Origin: Limosilactobacillus gastricus DSM 16045
GTDB taxonomy: Bacteria; Bacillota; Bacilli; Lactobacillales; Lactobacillaceae
Assembly: GCF_001434365.1 (NCBI RefSeq)
Contig: NZ_AZFN01000006.1
Span: forward strand, 1-50,061
DNA length: 50,061 nt
Direction of reading: 5' to 3'
Each line of letters opens with the position of its first letter. Position 1 is the stretch's first letter. A program made the position numbers and the translations under genes. This document shows positions 7,455 to 17,185 of the stretch, piece by piece. The notes beneath the pieces are model-generated. The model did no database searches and was not told the DNA's origin. It was given only the letters and a program-made list of their open reading frames with translations.

Positions 7455-10400
7455 CTATTTATTTGTATTCTCTTGCTTACTAATATCAACTGGGTGCGAG
7501 GTGTCTGCAGTTGAGTCGTAAGTTTCTTTGACTAATTTACCATTCCCATCCAGGGTGTAGGTAATCGCACCATCAGAAACGACTTGGTTCCTTACCATCC
7601 GTCCATTAGCGTCAAAATAGTAAGTACCATCGGCCGTTTGGACTAGTCCTGATCGGAACGATACCCCATTGTTCAAGAACAGGTAGGTTGATGTGTTTCC
7701 ATCAACGGCAACGTCTACAAAGCGTGCGTTGGCAAGCATATTACCATTCTTATCAAAGTAGTACCAGTTTCCTGTTGCATCCTGAACAAATCCATCTTTC
7801 AATTCTTCCCCATCTTCGTTGTAGTAGTGATATTTACCATCATTACCTTTTACAAAACCATTCTTGTTGGCATCGACTGCTCCGGTGAGTTGAACTGGCA
7901 AGTACTTGGTGGTTGCTGAACCAAGGTTGTAATATTGACCACCATCTCCTTGTAGAACGTAACCAACCCCACGCCTTAAAATATTAGTGCCATTGAAGTA
8001 CTTAGCTGACCATTCCGTAATTTTTATACTTGGGTCAATGGTCTTACCAGTCGTAACTTGGACCCGCTTGAAGATTTCAGGATATAGCTTTTGTAATTGA
8101 CCTAAGAAGGCCCCACCATATTGTTTTTGGTATTGTCCACCACCAATGGTATTGGCAATGTATACTTTATTCTTAAGTTGAGAACTTGCCCAAGTCGTTC
8201 CATGTTCATCCACCCGGGTTGCCGTAACGGCTTCTTGTCCTGATAAATTATAGATCTGATCTGGGACCCAATCTGCCATTGCTTGTAAACCGGCTTTATG
8301 TAAGGCTTTAATAGCATTCCGCAGATCTTCAGCACTACCATACTTATTATCAGTACTCATTCCGAGATCATAACGGTCACTAAATGCATAACCATTATCA
8401 ATCTTGGAATCTAGGAAGCTACCGTCCTTACTTGAAACATATTGTGGTGCTAATTCAAAAGAAGTGATCCCTATAGACTTAAAGAAATCGGCATTTTGGG
8501 CAATCTTTACATTGGCTTTTTCACTGTCAGTCGTTGGATAGTAAACAAAGTTTGAGAATCCTTCAAAGATTACGTTAGAATCCAAGGTTGCATTGGAACG
8601 ATATGCTTCTTCCTTAGTATGTGCATCTGTGCTTGCTGCCGTCCGTGCATCTTGATCATCTGGCGCTCCTGCTGGCACCCAAATTGCTAGGTATCCAGTG
8701 ACATCTGGGTTCGCATAACCTTTAATGGCCGTATTTGCTTGGGTTCCTTCAGCTGTAATCAGATCGCTCCCATAGAAGTGAAGATCACCATTAGCATCTG
8801 TATATGCAACTGGGGCCCCAGCATCACTAGAATAATTTTGCACCCCATCTGTAGTGGTTAACAGTAATGCACGATACTTTTGATTAGCATGCGCAGCCCC
8901 CATATGAAGAACAACAGAACTGCCACTCTTTAAAGCAAGATCAGTATTATTGGAAATAATGACCCCAATTCCTTCAGTCCGTGTTTCAGTAGTTCCTTTG
9001 TCGCTAGCGGTCATGGCCCCTTTCCCAAACCGAACACTCGTCAAGATTCCCTTATTATCATCATAGTTCAAGGTTTGACCACCAGAAACATACTTAATCC
9101 GGGCCTTCATCATATTGGTGATGGTTGGGTAATAACGGGTTTCTTGCGCCATGTATTGACCACCATCCGTATAAAGATCACCATAGTAAATCCGTGGAAT
9201 AGTATCCTTATTAGTCAAAATATAGGCGTAGGAAGCCGGGATATTGTACTTATTCCACCGCTTCGTCGTCGAGTTTTGATCTTTAAGATAAGCTTCAATC
9301 CCCTTTTGTTCATCCTCAAAGTTGAAATCTCCATACCCCTTTCCGGTTACAGCCGCAATGGCTTGACGAATTTCGTCTTGTGACCCATTATCATGAGCCC
9401 GCACAAAAGAGTAATTTGGAATGGCAGTATTTTCAGTACTGTCATTTGCCCGACTAACCAACGATGATGAAATTAACTCACTCAATGACTTAACCTTGTC
9501 AGGAGCCGCTGCCAAAGTATCATGAATCCCGGTTAAGACCGTGTTATCCAAAGTCAATTGAGGATTTCCGATACTATTTGCATAATACGGGTCGCGCCCA
9601 TTCCAGTCTTCTAGAATATTCAGACGTGCATTTGCCTTAGCATCACTTTCGTCCAAGCCATACGCTTGACGGAAATAATCACCAGCAATCGTTAATAGGT
9701 CCACATCAACATTATCAACTGCATCGATTCGGATACTATCAAAGTTGGCATCAGGATCATTAGCTGTAATCGTCCCAAAGTTAGTTAAGTAGTATAGCCA
9801 GTTTAACTGTTCGGCTTGAACTACTGGATTAGAGTTATCAATGTCATTAGCTAATAAGAATTCCGAGCCAGCTGATTTAGGTTGTCCTGGTTTAGTATCA
9901 CCATTCAAGATATTATCAGCCGTCCAACCGATATATCGGTAATCCGAATTAGCATAACTGGTTAGGTCCGAGTTTACATATCTTAAAAAGCCACCTTGCA
10001 GTTGCAGGCCATTATAACTAACGTTTTCACTATTATCGTTCCAGATTGATTCAGTCTTTACAAAAGCACTCATTAAGGTCTTCAGCCAATCGGTGTTCCC
10101 CGCTTGAGAGATTTTCTTCTCAATATTTTCTTGAACCGTATCAACCGCATAACTCAAAGTAGAATTACTATCAGTCGAACTATAATCTTTATCCGCGGTA
10201 ATCAAGCCATTCTTCTTCATGTAATTCAAGTAATCAACTTGGATATCCTTGCTTGGCCACCAAGTCATTAAAAGTGGCCGCAAATCACTAGCAGTTGAGT
10301 CAGTCCAGATGGTTCCGTCCTTTAAAATTTGCTTTGGTCGGTACCATGTATCTGCCGTCAAATAACCATTAACGTTTTGAATTGATGCATCTGTAAAGTC

Positions 10401-12341
10401 ATAGGCCTGATTGCCATTCGCAAATTGCTGATCAACTGAAACCGTGCCGGATTGGAATTGAAGCTGTAAAGCATCGCTACCTTGTCCATTCTCAGCATTA
10501 AAGTAAATCCACTTGCCATTATCTTCTAACAAGAAGTTAGTCCGAACTTTACCGGTTGTCCCATCAATATAGTATACATGACCATCTTTATCGGTTGTAA
10601 CGCCAGAAATCAAGACCCCGTCTTTACCAAAACCATACCCAAGACCGTCTAATTCAACTACTTTATTCTTCGCCATGATTCCGTTTGATGGATCAAAGTA
10701 ATACCATTTAGCATTAATTTGGGTCTTTCCCTTCGCCATGACCCCGCCATCGCCAAAGTAATATGTATTATTATCCTTAGTTAAAAATTGATTTGTGTAA
10801 CGGGCACCATCACTACCAAAGTAGTATGAATTACCCCAATTATTGTAAAAGCTATTCGTCAACAATTTACCTTGATCATCAAAATAAAAGAGTTGATTAT
10901 CATTTGCCGTCAAGAATTGGTCACGAAGAGAAATAACACCTTGACCATCAAAGATGTAATTGGTGCCATCAATGTTCCTTGTTTGGTTCTTAACTAGCGC
11001 CCCATTATTATCAAAGTAGTATGCATTGCCCCAACGAACCATGAAGCGATTGTCCCAACGAGCACCATCACTACCGAAGTAATAGGTATTACCCCAGTTA
11101 GAATAGAATTGGTCCGTGTAACGAACACCACCATCACCGAAATAGTAGACATGGCCCCAGTTACTATAAAAACGGTTATCCCAACGGGCACCATCATCAC
11201 CAAAGTAATACAAATTACCCCAGTTAGAATAGAATTGATCCGTATAACGAGCACCATCAGGGCCAAAATAATAAGTATGACCCCAATTAGTATAGAAGGC
11301 ATCTTTATACTCCTTACCATCTAAACCGAAGTAGTATAATTTGCCATCTCGAGTTTGGAAGAAGTCTTTCTTCATTACTCCTTGGTCATCAAAAGAGTAT
11401 GTTGCCCCATCAATATCAGCATTCGTGCTGGTTAAGCGAGCCCCATCTTTACCAAAGTAATATTTATTCCCCCAATTTTCATACCATTGATTTTGGTACA
11501 TCGCACCGGTTTGGGGAGCAAAATAATATAACTTTCCATCTTGGGTTAGGAATTGATCAGCGAGGCGAACCCCATTAGCATCAAAGTAATATTTTTGTCC
11601 ATTATCTTCTAACCAACGATTATCATAACGGGCACCGTCTGGACCAAATTAATAGGTGTTACCCCAGTTAGAGTAGTACTGGTTCTGATATTCCTTTCCA
11701 TCCTTACCAAAGTAGTACATCTTCTCATTTTGCTTCAAGAAGTAGTTAGCTTGCATAATTCCTTCAGCATTAAAGTAGTAAGTATACAACTTGGTATCAC
11801 TAGCATTATCCGGATCTAATGCTTGGGCAGTAGCAGCTTCCACCCGTACACCATCGGTACCGTAATAGTACTTATTCCCATTACTTTGGTACCATTGATT
11901 AATATATTCTGTCCCATTCTTGTGATAAGCATAGGTCTTTCCAGCAACGGTCTTTACCGTACTACTTGCATAATCTTGTTCCGGCGTTAGGTTGGTTGTT
12001 TGGTTATCCGATTGCTGATTTTGAGTCGAATCATCTTGCTTGACCTTATTGGTGTTTCCATTATTCTGATCTGACTGTCCGTTACTTTGTTGTCCTGTAA
12101 CGGGAGTCTTATCCGTATTTGGCGTAGCATTTTGCAATGTACCTGTACTATCTTTTGATGTATTTTGATCAGATGTTATGTTTGATTTTTGGGCACTTTG
12201 CGTAGTTTGATCATTATTCGTTGCCGCTTGAGCTGGCATAGAGCTAACCAATACTCCAGTAGTTACTGCAGCAGTAACAATTGCAGCGCAACACCATTTC
12301 TTTCCACTTTTATAAAGCTTGAAACGTTTGATATAATCCAT
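7455..12341 (-). pseudogene. GH70 glucansucrase, interrupted by one in-frame TAA
   Basis: Secreted glucosyltransferase that makes alpha-glucan from sucrose; 1628 codons if the stop is ignored. A KxYKxGKxW signal peptide (FKLYKSGKKW) is followed by a Gln/Thr/Asn-rich linker and N-terminal YG/choline-binding-type repeats. The circularly permuted catalytic domain carries the nucleophile Asp in RIDAVDN (about residue 872), acid/base Glu in ILEDWNG (about 910) and transition-state Asp in [13 protein letters not shown] (about 982). Motif I ([10 protein letters not shown]) comes after these near 1358, and C-terminal repeats follow. The RAHD motif fits a sucrose-using enzyme rather than a 4,6-alpha-glucanotransferase. 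A TAA at 11649-11651 replaces Tyr in an NTYYFGP repeat at codon 231. The remaining frame stays open in phase to 7455, so this is one point change. Only a signal peptide and a few repeats would normally be made, unless suppressed or misread. The ATG at 12341 has AGAAGGAAG upstream. Confidence 0.9.
11040..11320 (-). repeat. Glucan-binding tandem repeats with a 126-bp higher-order unit
   Basis: Alternating 21-residue modules ([23 protein letters not shown]) form a 42-residue, 126-bp unit. The plus-strand sequence accccagtta recurs at 11091 and 11217, exactly 126 bases apart. Near-identical DNA copies can recombine. Related but more diverged modules continue to about 11700 and include the premature stop. 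Confidence 0.85.
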
Positions 12342-12392
12342 AAGAATCTTCCTTCTAAATTCATAATATTCACAACACCATCATATATTACC

Positions 12393-12422
12393 ACACATTT
12401 TTCCGATTCTACGTAAATGTGT
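12393..12422. promoter_or_regulatory. Inverted repeat upstream of the glucansucrase gene
   Basis: Perfect 8-bp arms ACACATTT and AAATGTGT with a 14-base spacer, 50 to 80 bases before the gtf start. A candidate operator. A TAATAT box lies just downstream on the minus strand but no convincing -35 partner was found. Confidence 0.4.
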
Positions 12423-12556
12423 CATATTCAAAGAAGGAATGATAAGATTTTTATTAAGATTTGTTCGATTTTGTTTCACGTGTTTCGTAAAATCACTATG
12501 TCATTTTGTTCATCTGATACCAAACAAAAAAAGTTGAAAAACCATGATTATCTTAT

Positions 12557-12952
12557 TTACATTTCTTCTTGTAAATGCCGCAGTGCTTGCGTTGTCACTT
12601 GGGAAACATTAATCTTATTTTCTTTTGCCCAATTATTCAATTCTTCTGGAATTGTAATATTCTTTCTGACCGTTTTTCCATATTGATTCAGCCATTTTGC
12701 CATATTAATGGTCACCCACATAATTGAGTCATTAGGGCCAAGATGCCACTTAGTTGGATCTTCTACTGTGGGATATTTAGTTCCTGCAATCATCGTTGCA
12801 ATGGCATCTTCTGCATGTAAAATAGCTTCGGTCATGGTTTTCCCATCTGTCACCATCCCCTTAATATTGGGTGAGGATACGCCGTAATAATGTCCACTTT
12901 CATCGTTACATTCCGTTACAATAACCGGATAGATTAAAATTTGTTTTTGCAT
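12557..12952 (-). CDS. hicB: HicB family antitoxin
   Basis: 131 residues from the preferred ATG. The N-terminal partially degraded RNase-H-like HicB domain (YPVIVTECNDESGHYYGVSSPNIKG) binds the toxin. The C-terminal ribbon-helix-helix (KNITIPEELNNWAKENKINVSQV) binds operator DNA. The longest frame starts with GTG at 12961, directly after the hicA stop; the AGGTG there is better spaced for the ATG at 12952. The gene follows hicA in the usual toxin-first order. The antitoxin neutralises HicA and probably represses the pair through the palindrome at 13170-13191. Confidence 0.9.
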   Translation of the reverse strand: MQKQILIYPVIVTECNDESGHYYGVSSPNIKGMVTDGKTMTEAILHAEDAIATMIAGTKYPTVEDPTKWHLGPNDSIMWVTINMAKWLNQYGKTVRKNITIPEELNNWAKENKINVSQVTTQALRHLQEEM

Positions 12953-12961
12953 TACATTCAC

Positions 12962-13153
12962 CTACTTCAATTTAATTCTTGCTTCTTCTAATATTTTACG
13001 TTGAGTATATGGTGAAAGTTCTCTACTATGCATAGGAACCTCCGTCATTCTTCCATCTGGATGAACAAATCTACGATGTCCACCACTTTTTGCGCATTCA
13101 ACAAATCCAGCTCTAAGTAATATTCTTACCATTTTTGCAGGTTTTATAGTCAT
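12962..13153 (-). CDS. hicA: HicA family mRNA interferase toxin
   Basis: 63 residues with the double-stranded-RNA-binding-like HicA fold. It begins [17 protein letters not shown] and contains the [12 protein letters not shown] segment with the conserved catalytic histidine of the family, then VPMHSREL. HicA toxins cut mRNA independently of translation and stop growth until HicB is restored. The length is normal and nothing is truncated, so the module looks functional. AAAGGGG provides a strong ribosome binding site for the ATG at 13153. It lies between a plain membrane protein gene and the glucansucrase gene, a typical accessory position. Confidence 0.93.
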   Translation of the reverse strand: MTIKPAKMVRILLRAGFVECAKSGGHRRFVHPDGRMTEVPMHSRELSPYTQRKILEEARIKLK

Positions 13154-13167
13154 AATTATCCCCTTTT

Positions 13168-13196
13168 ATTATACATATAAAAGTATGTATAAACCA
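13168..13196 (-). promoter_or_regulatory. Predicted hicAB promoter
   Basis: On the minus strand, a consensus -10 TATAAT (13168-13173) with a 17-base spacer to a weak -35 TGGTTT (13191-13196). The -10 overlaps the inverted repeat at 13170-13191. Confidence 0.6.
13170..13191. promoter_or_regulatory. Candidate HicB operator
   Basis: Perfect inverted repeat TATACATA, six bases, TATGTATA. It covers the -10 box and spacer of the hicAB promoter, where a ribbon-helix-helix repressor would block RNA polymerase. Confidence 0.6.
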
Positions 13197-13257
13197 TTTT
13201 TTGCTGTATAGATATAAATACGCTATAAATTGTTTTGATTAACCTTTCCAAATAAAA

Positions 13258-13288
13258 ATACCCAACCGCATTTCTGCCAATTGGGTAT
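13258..13288 (-). terminator. Terminator downstream of the 206-residue membrane protein gene
   Basis: ATACCCAA / TTGGGTAT stem with a 15-base loop. On the minus strand the stem is followed by TTTTTATTT. Confidence 0.8.
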
Positions 13289-13293
13289 CTCAT

Positions 13294-13914
13294 TTAATTG
13301 CTGGATGAAGAGGTTGATGAACTAGTGTCAACAATGTTGTAAGTTACTTGTCCATCCTTAACGGCCAACAAAGCCTTACTATTATCATTTGGTGACATTA
13401 ATTGTAAGGTGTAACCATCACCAATAGATTTCTGAATACTTTGTGACGTCTTCTGTAAGTTACTGGTTAAATTTGGCCAACCAATTTGGTCCGCATAACT
13501 CGTATCACTTTCAAGAGCACTCAGCGCATTCGTGATATCATCACCTGACGGCGTAATAGTATAGGTCTTTGTCTTGCTATCATATGAAACTGTCCCTAAC
13601 TTGGTAAAGTTCTTTTGCAATTGACCAAGAATATAGGAAGCTTTCGCACTTTGATTAGCAGTTGTTGAACTCGATAACAAACTACTAGATGACATTAAGG
13701 AACTAGCACTGGCCGACTCACTAGCACTTGAACTAGTCTTTTGATGCCAATAAGGTAAATTAATGGTTCCATAAATGACGCCCGCCAATGACAGAACGAC
13801 GATAAAGGTCGCTAGTTTCCATTGTCGGTATTGCTGCCACGAGTTAACCAGATAAAAGATCCCCAAAATTAACACGATCGCCGCAATTACTACTAAAATT
13901 ATCATTTGTCTCAC
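13294..13914 (-). CDS. Membrane protein of unknown function with Ser-rich linker
   Basis: 206 residues. Two N-terminal membrane helices (about residues 3-23 and 35-53) are followed by a serine-rich linker (SSSASESASASS and similar, about 60-90), then a probably extracytoplasmic globular domain and a Ser-rich tail (SSSTSSSSN). I do not recognise a catalytic motif. The topology suggests a small exported domain tethered to the membrane, with Ser-rich ends that could be glycosylated. AAAGGTGAG precedes the ATG at 13914. It is transcribed divergently from the deoxyribosyltransferase gene, possibly from a promoter overlapping it (TTGTAT, 17 bases, GACAAT). Confidence 0.7.
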   Translation of the reverse strand: MRQMIILVVIAAIVLILGIFYLVNSWQQYRQWKLATFIVVLSLAGVIYGTINLPYWHQKTSSSASESASASSLMSSSSLLSSSTTANQSAKASYILGQLQKNFTKLGTVSYDSKTKTYTITPSGDDITNALSALESDTSYADQIGWPNLTSNLQKTSQSIQKSIGDGYTLQLMSPNDNSKALLAVKDGQVTYNIVDTSSSTSSSSN

Positions 13915-13936
13915 CTTTCAAAATCATCTTTAATCA

Positions 13937-13965
13937 TTGTCTATCATTTAACCCTTAGATACAAT
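13937..13965 (+). promoter_or_regulatory. Predicted promoter of the deoxyribosyltransferase gene
   Basis: -35 TTGTCT (13937-13942) and -10 TACAAT (13960-13965), 17-base spacing, reading into the gene at 14004. The opposite strand of nearly the same bases reads TTGTAT, 17 bases, GACAAT toward the divergent gene. Confidence 0.7.
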
Positions 13966-14003
13966 AGATTTGTACAATAAATAATTTATTAAGGAGTCTC
14001 ATT

Positions 14004-14444
14004 ATGCGTATTTATCTTGCTGGTCCTTTCTTCAGTCCAGAACAAATTGCCCGGATTGAAATTATCGAAACCGCCCTTCGCCAAAACTCCACGGTCGATG
14101 ACTTCTTTAGTCCCCGCCTTGGTGAAGATGGTGGCGAATTCTCGGTGGGATCGCCCGAGTGGGCCAACAAAGTCTTTCATCTTGACGTTTCTGAAATTGA
14201 TCGTGCTGACGCCCTGGTAGTCGTCGCTGACTATGTTAATGACAATATGGATTCGGGAACGGCCTTTGAAGTAGGTTATGCTTACAGCCATCAAAAACCT
14301 ATCGTAGTCGTTCATGAATTACCCGAACCCCTTAACCTAATGATTGGGCAAGCCTTACAGTGCTACTTAACTGATGGTCATGAAGTTGCCAACCTAGATT
14401 TTAACAACCTTCCCCATCAACCATATACTGGTAAAACCTTCTAA
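14004..14444 (+). CDS. Nucleoside 2-deoxyribosyltransferase
   Basis: 146 residues of the NDT family, which swaps bases on 2'-deoxyribonucleosides in purine and pyrimidine salvage; common in lactobacilli. The MRIYLAGPFFSPEQ start contains the conserved loop that contacts the nucleoside. The NMDSGTAFEVGYAYS segment has the Asp and the Glu expected to be the catalytic nucleophile. The start ATG is preceded by AAGGAG. The gene stands alone, with its own promoter, and converges on the FtsX permease gene. A structured intergenic repeat (14449-14618) follows immediately. Confidence 0.88.
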   Translation: MRIYLAGPFFSPEQIARIEIIETALRQNSTVDDFFSPRLGEDGGEFSVGSPEWANKVFHLDVSEIDRADALVVVADYVNDNMDSGTAFEVGYAYSHQKPIVVVHELPEPLNLMIGQALQCYLTDGHEVANLDFNNLPHQPYTGKTF

Positions 14445-14448
14445 AAAT

Positions 14449-14618
14449 GAGGGTGGGAAGAGATGCTCATTGACATTTCTTCTCACCATCATTTTTGATT
14501 ACAATCGGAATTACGGTCAAAAAGCGCGCCCCACGAGACTAACTACAACTCACGTTGGTCCGTTTCATACCAACATTCGTTCTGGGTTATCCCTATGGGA
14601 CGCCTGGTTGCTTTTTCC
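14449..14618. repeat. Structured intergenic repeat, copy A
   Basis: About 170 bases resembling 33616-33796, roughly three-quarters identical by eye. The 16-base run TACCAACATTCGTTCT is identical, and AAAAAGC, CGCCCCAC and CCCTATG are shared. The left end can form a 14-bp stem (ggtgggaagagatg with catttcttctcacc, two G-T pairs). A hairpin GTTGGT / ACCAAC lies at 14554-14574. AAAAAGC near 14519 can pair with GCTTTTT at the right end. It touches the stop codon of the FtsX gene (14618) and lies five bases past the deoxyribosyltransferase stop. It may be a mobile non-coding repeat or a 3' untranslated RNA element. Confidence 0.75.
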
Positions 14619-17176
14619 TAATCAACCGATTTTAAAGCTTCTAGCATATCAACATCTCGAATTTTCCGATGCATGATAAAGGCTAATCCTAAGGTAATCA
14701 AGCACGGAATTACGGTTGAAATCAGGAAATTCAAAGGATACATACTATCATCAAACATCGCATTGTCGGGCGGTAAATTGATCATGATGAAGGCATGTAA
14801 GCCATAACCAAAGAGATAGCCGAATAGGATCCCTAAAGTCGTCAAAATAATCGTTTCCCGATAAATATACATCGTAACTTCCCGATCAAAGAAGCCTAAT
14901 ACCTTGATCGTCGACAATTCCCGAATCCGTTCGGAGACATTAATATTCGTCAGATTATACAAGACCACCATGGCCAGAATTGTCGCAATCGCAATCAATA
15001 CCACAATCACGGTATTCAAACCATTGATGACACTCGCAATTAGCTGTTGATTTTCCAAATTTAAGGAAGTCGTTGTGACTGCACCAGTCCTTATAAATGA
15101 TTGAGCTACTTTCTTCACCTGCTTGGAAGAATTATGTTTTAAGGTCACCAATTGCGCATTGGTTTGATAATTAGTCTTAAATGAATGTTCATATGCTGAC
15201 CGACTCATAAAGAGATAATGGCCCATATACATTTGTGCAATCCCCATCACTTTGAAATGATGACTTTGACCATTGGCGTCTTTTAAGCTAACTTGACTCC
15301 CCTTTTTTGCCTTCAACAGGTCTGCCATCTTTTGGGTTAGGATTACCCCATTTTTAGGTAAAGATAATTCCTGCCCACTTGGGGATAGTAAGTTCACAAA
15401 CTTGTTAAAGTGCTTTTGATTAGCCGGCACAATCATGGTAATGGTTTGGGTACTTTGATCACTTCCGGCAATCTTATTAAACTGTTGCGTATAAATTGCC
15501 TGATGTCGACGTACTTTATCACTATTCAATAGCTTCTGGTAGCTTTGACTTTCTTCCTCGGTTGGCGCAGTTTTTTGCGCCACAATCAGATCGTATTTGA
15601 TGATCGTCTCATACTGCTTACTGATAATTCCAGATAAAGAATCCCGGATCCCAATTCCCATTACCAGTAAACCAACACAACCCGCTACCCCAAAAATCGT
15701 CATTAAGGCACGCGATTTGTAACGGAATAAATTCCGAAAAGTAACCTTATAATTAAAGGATAAATGACGCCATAAAGGAGTGAAATGCTCCAAGAGGATT
15801 TTACTCCCAGCCTTGGGAGGTTTTGGCAAGAGTAAGCTTGCTGGATGTTCTTGATAGTCTTTGCGTAAAGCATACAAGGCCGCCAAAGTCGTGGAACAAA
15901 GGGCAATGGCAATCACAATTAGTAAATAGGTCCACGAAAAATGCAATTGTAAACCTGAAATCGTCGAACTAGCTGCATACGCTTTAAAAATAATTTGCGG
16001 TAAGATGGTAAAACCGCCAATTGCCCCCAGTAGCACCCCAATGCCACTAGCCATAATACTATAAAGAATAAATTTCAATGAAATATCCCGGTGACTGTAA
16101 CCTAGGGCACTAAAGGTCCCAATTGTAATCCGTTCCTCTTCGACAAAGCGCATCATGGTTGTCAGTGAAACCAAGGCCGCGATAACAAATAAGAAGACCG
16201 GAAAGACATTAGCTAAGACATCCACCCGCCGTGAGTTGGAGCGATAGACGCTATAACCCGGAAAACTGGACCGGGTTGAGACGGTATAGCTAGGATAACC
16301 AAGATTCTTAAGGTTATTTTCAGTACTGGTTAATTGAGCTTGGGCTTGACTGAGTTGGGTCTGCAAAGCTGGATTAGCACTAGCGGCTTGTTCCAGCTGA
16401 GTCACTTGATTTTGGGCAGTCGTAATTTGTGACTGATAATTCTGATATTTTGGGGCCCGTAATTTATTTAAGGCCGTCTGTAACTGCGTCTTTTTGTCAT
16501 CCGTATATTCATTGTATCGATCCGAATAGGCATTCATCCGCTTGGTTGCACGATAAGTAACGCGGGCAATATTATAGTTGGTCGCATTAAAGGCATTTTT
16601 GGTCGTAACCGCAATCCCAGATAATTGACCAGTTCCGACATTGGTCTGACCATAATCCGTTCGACTAACGTATTCACTCGATTTAACAAATCCCACAACC
16701 TTAAATTTTTGATTTTTTAATTCCGTTGTGTGGCCTAAATTAATCGTTTGCCCTAATTTATATTTTCCCTGCAAGGAAGTAGATAAAGCAATCTCATTGA
16801 CCTTCGTGGGCCGTTTTCCTGACACCAATTGATATTTTGAGATTTGTTTAGTGTTCGAATAGACCCGAATACTGGTTTGCGACTGATTAATAGCGGCATC
16901 TTGATAATAGCCAAAGGTCACCTGACGGACGCCAGCTTGATCTTTAATCGTTTGTTGATCAGTCTGATCTAGACCATATGTAGAAGTCACCGTTACATCA
17001 GCCAGATTATTTTGTTTAAAAAAATCTAAGGCCGTTTGGCGCATGTCCGGACCGGTAATCTTTAAACCAATAAAAGCAAAGGTCCCCAAGAGCATTAAAA
17101 GACTAATGGCGATAAAGCGTCCAAATGATCTGGGAATGGCTTGCCAGGCATCTTTCCATAAAATCTGTTTTGACAT
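14618..17176 (-). CDS. ABC transporter permease, FtsX/MacB-like with large extracellular domain
   Basis: 852 residues. It has an N-terminal helix (FIAISLLMLLGTFAFIGL), a long extracellular region with a Gln/Ala-rich coiled-coil stretch (about 245-295), three helices near 325-450, a second extracellular domain and a final set of helices after about 725. This is the duplicated FtsX permease layout of exporters of peptides, lipids or antimicrobials. Its ATPase is encoded just upstream. The longest frame begins with GTG at 17185, but AGGTGG is correctly spaced for the ATG at 17176. Substrate unknown; the divergent TetR regulator suggests a response to a toxic or membrane-active compound. Confidence 0.85.
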   Translation of the reverse strand: MSKQILWKDAWQAIPRSFGRFIAISLLMLLGTFAFIGLKITGPDMRQTALDFFKQNNLADVTVTSTYGLDQTDQQTIKDQAGVRQVTFGYYQDAAINQSQTSIRVYSNTKQISKYQLVSGKRPTKVNEIALSTSLQGKYKLGQTINLGHTTELKNQKFKVVGFVKSSEYVSRTDYGQTNVGTGQLSGIAVTTKNAFNATNYNIARVTYRATKRMNAYSDRYNEYTDDKKTQLQTALNKLRAPKYQNYQSQITTAQNQVTQLEQAASANPALQTQLSQAQAQLTSTENNLKNLGYPSYTVSTRSSFPGYSVYRSNSRRVDVLANVFPVFLFVIAALVSLTTMMRFVEEERITIGTFSALGYSHRDISLKFILYSIMASGIGVLLGAIGGFTILPQIIFKAYAASSTISGLQLHFSWTYLLIVIAIALCSTTLAALYALRKDYQEHPASLLLPKPPKAGSKILLEHFTPLWRHLSFNYKVTFRNLFRYKSRALMTIFGVAGCVGLLVMGIGIRDSLSGIISKQYETIIKYDLIVAQKTAPTEEESQSYQKLLNSDKVRRHQAIYTQQFNKIAGSDQSTQTITMIVPANQKHFNKFVNLLSPSGQELSLPKNGVILTQKMADLLKAKKGSQVSLKDANGQSHHFKVMGIAQMYMGHYLFMSRSAYEHSFKTNYQTNAQLVTLKHNSSKQVKKVAQSFIRTGAVTTTSLNLENQQLIASVINGLNTVIVVLIAIATILAMVVLYNLTNINVSERIRELSTIKVLGFFDREVTMYIYRETIILTTLGILFGYLFGYGLHAFIMINLPPDNAMFDDSMYPLNFLISTVIPCLITLGLAFIMHRKIRDVDMLEALKSVD

Positions 17177-17185
17177 CTTAGCCAC

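Noticed and set aside
10994-11324. Open frames on both strands in the gtf repeat region
   Set aside because: They follow the repeat period of the glucan-binding modules and have no ribosome binding sites; they are shadows of the gtf frame.
14470-14676. Open frame of 68 codons across the intergenic repeat copy A
   Set aside because: It runs into the FtsX gene on the opposite strand, has no ribosome binding site, and the frame is not kept in copy B.
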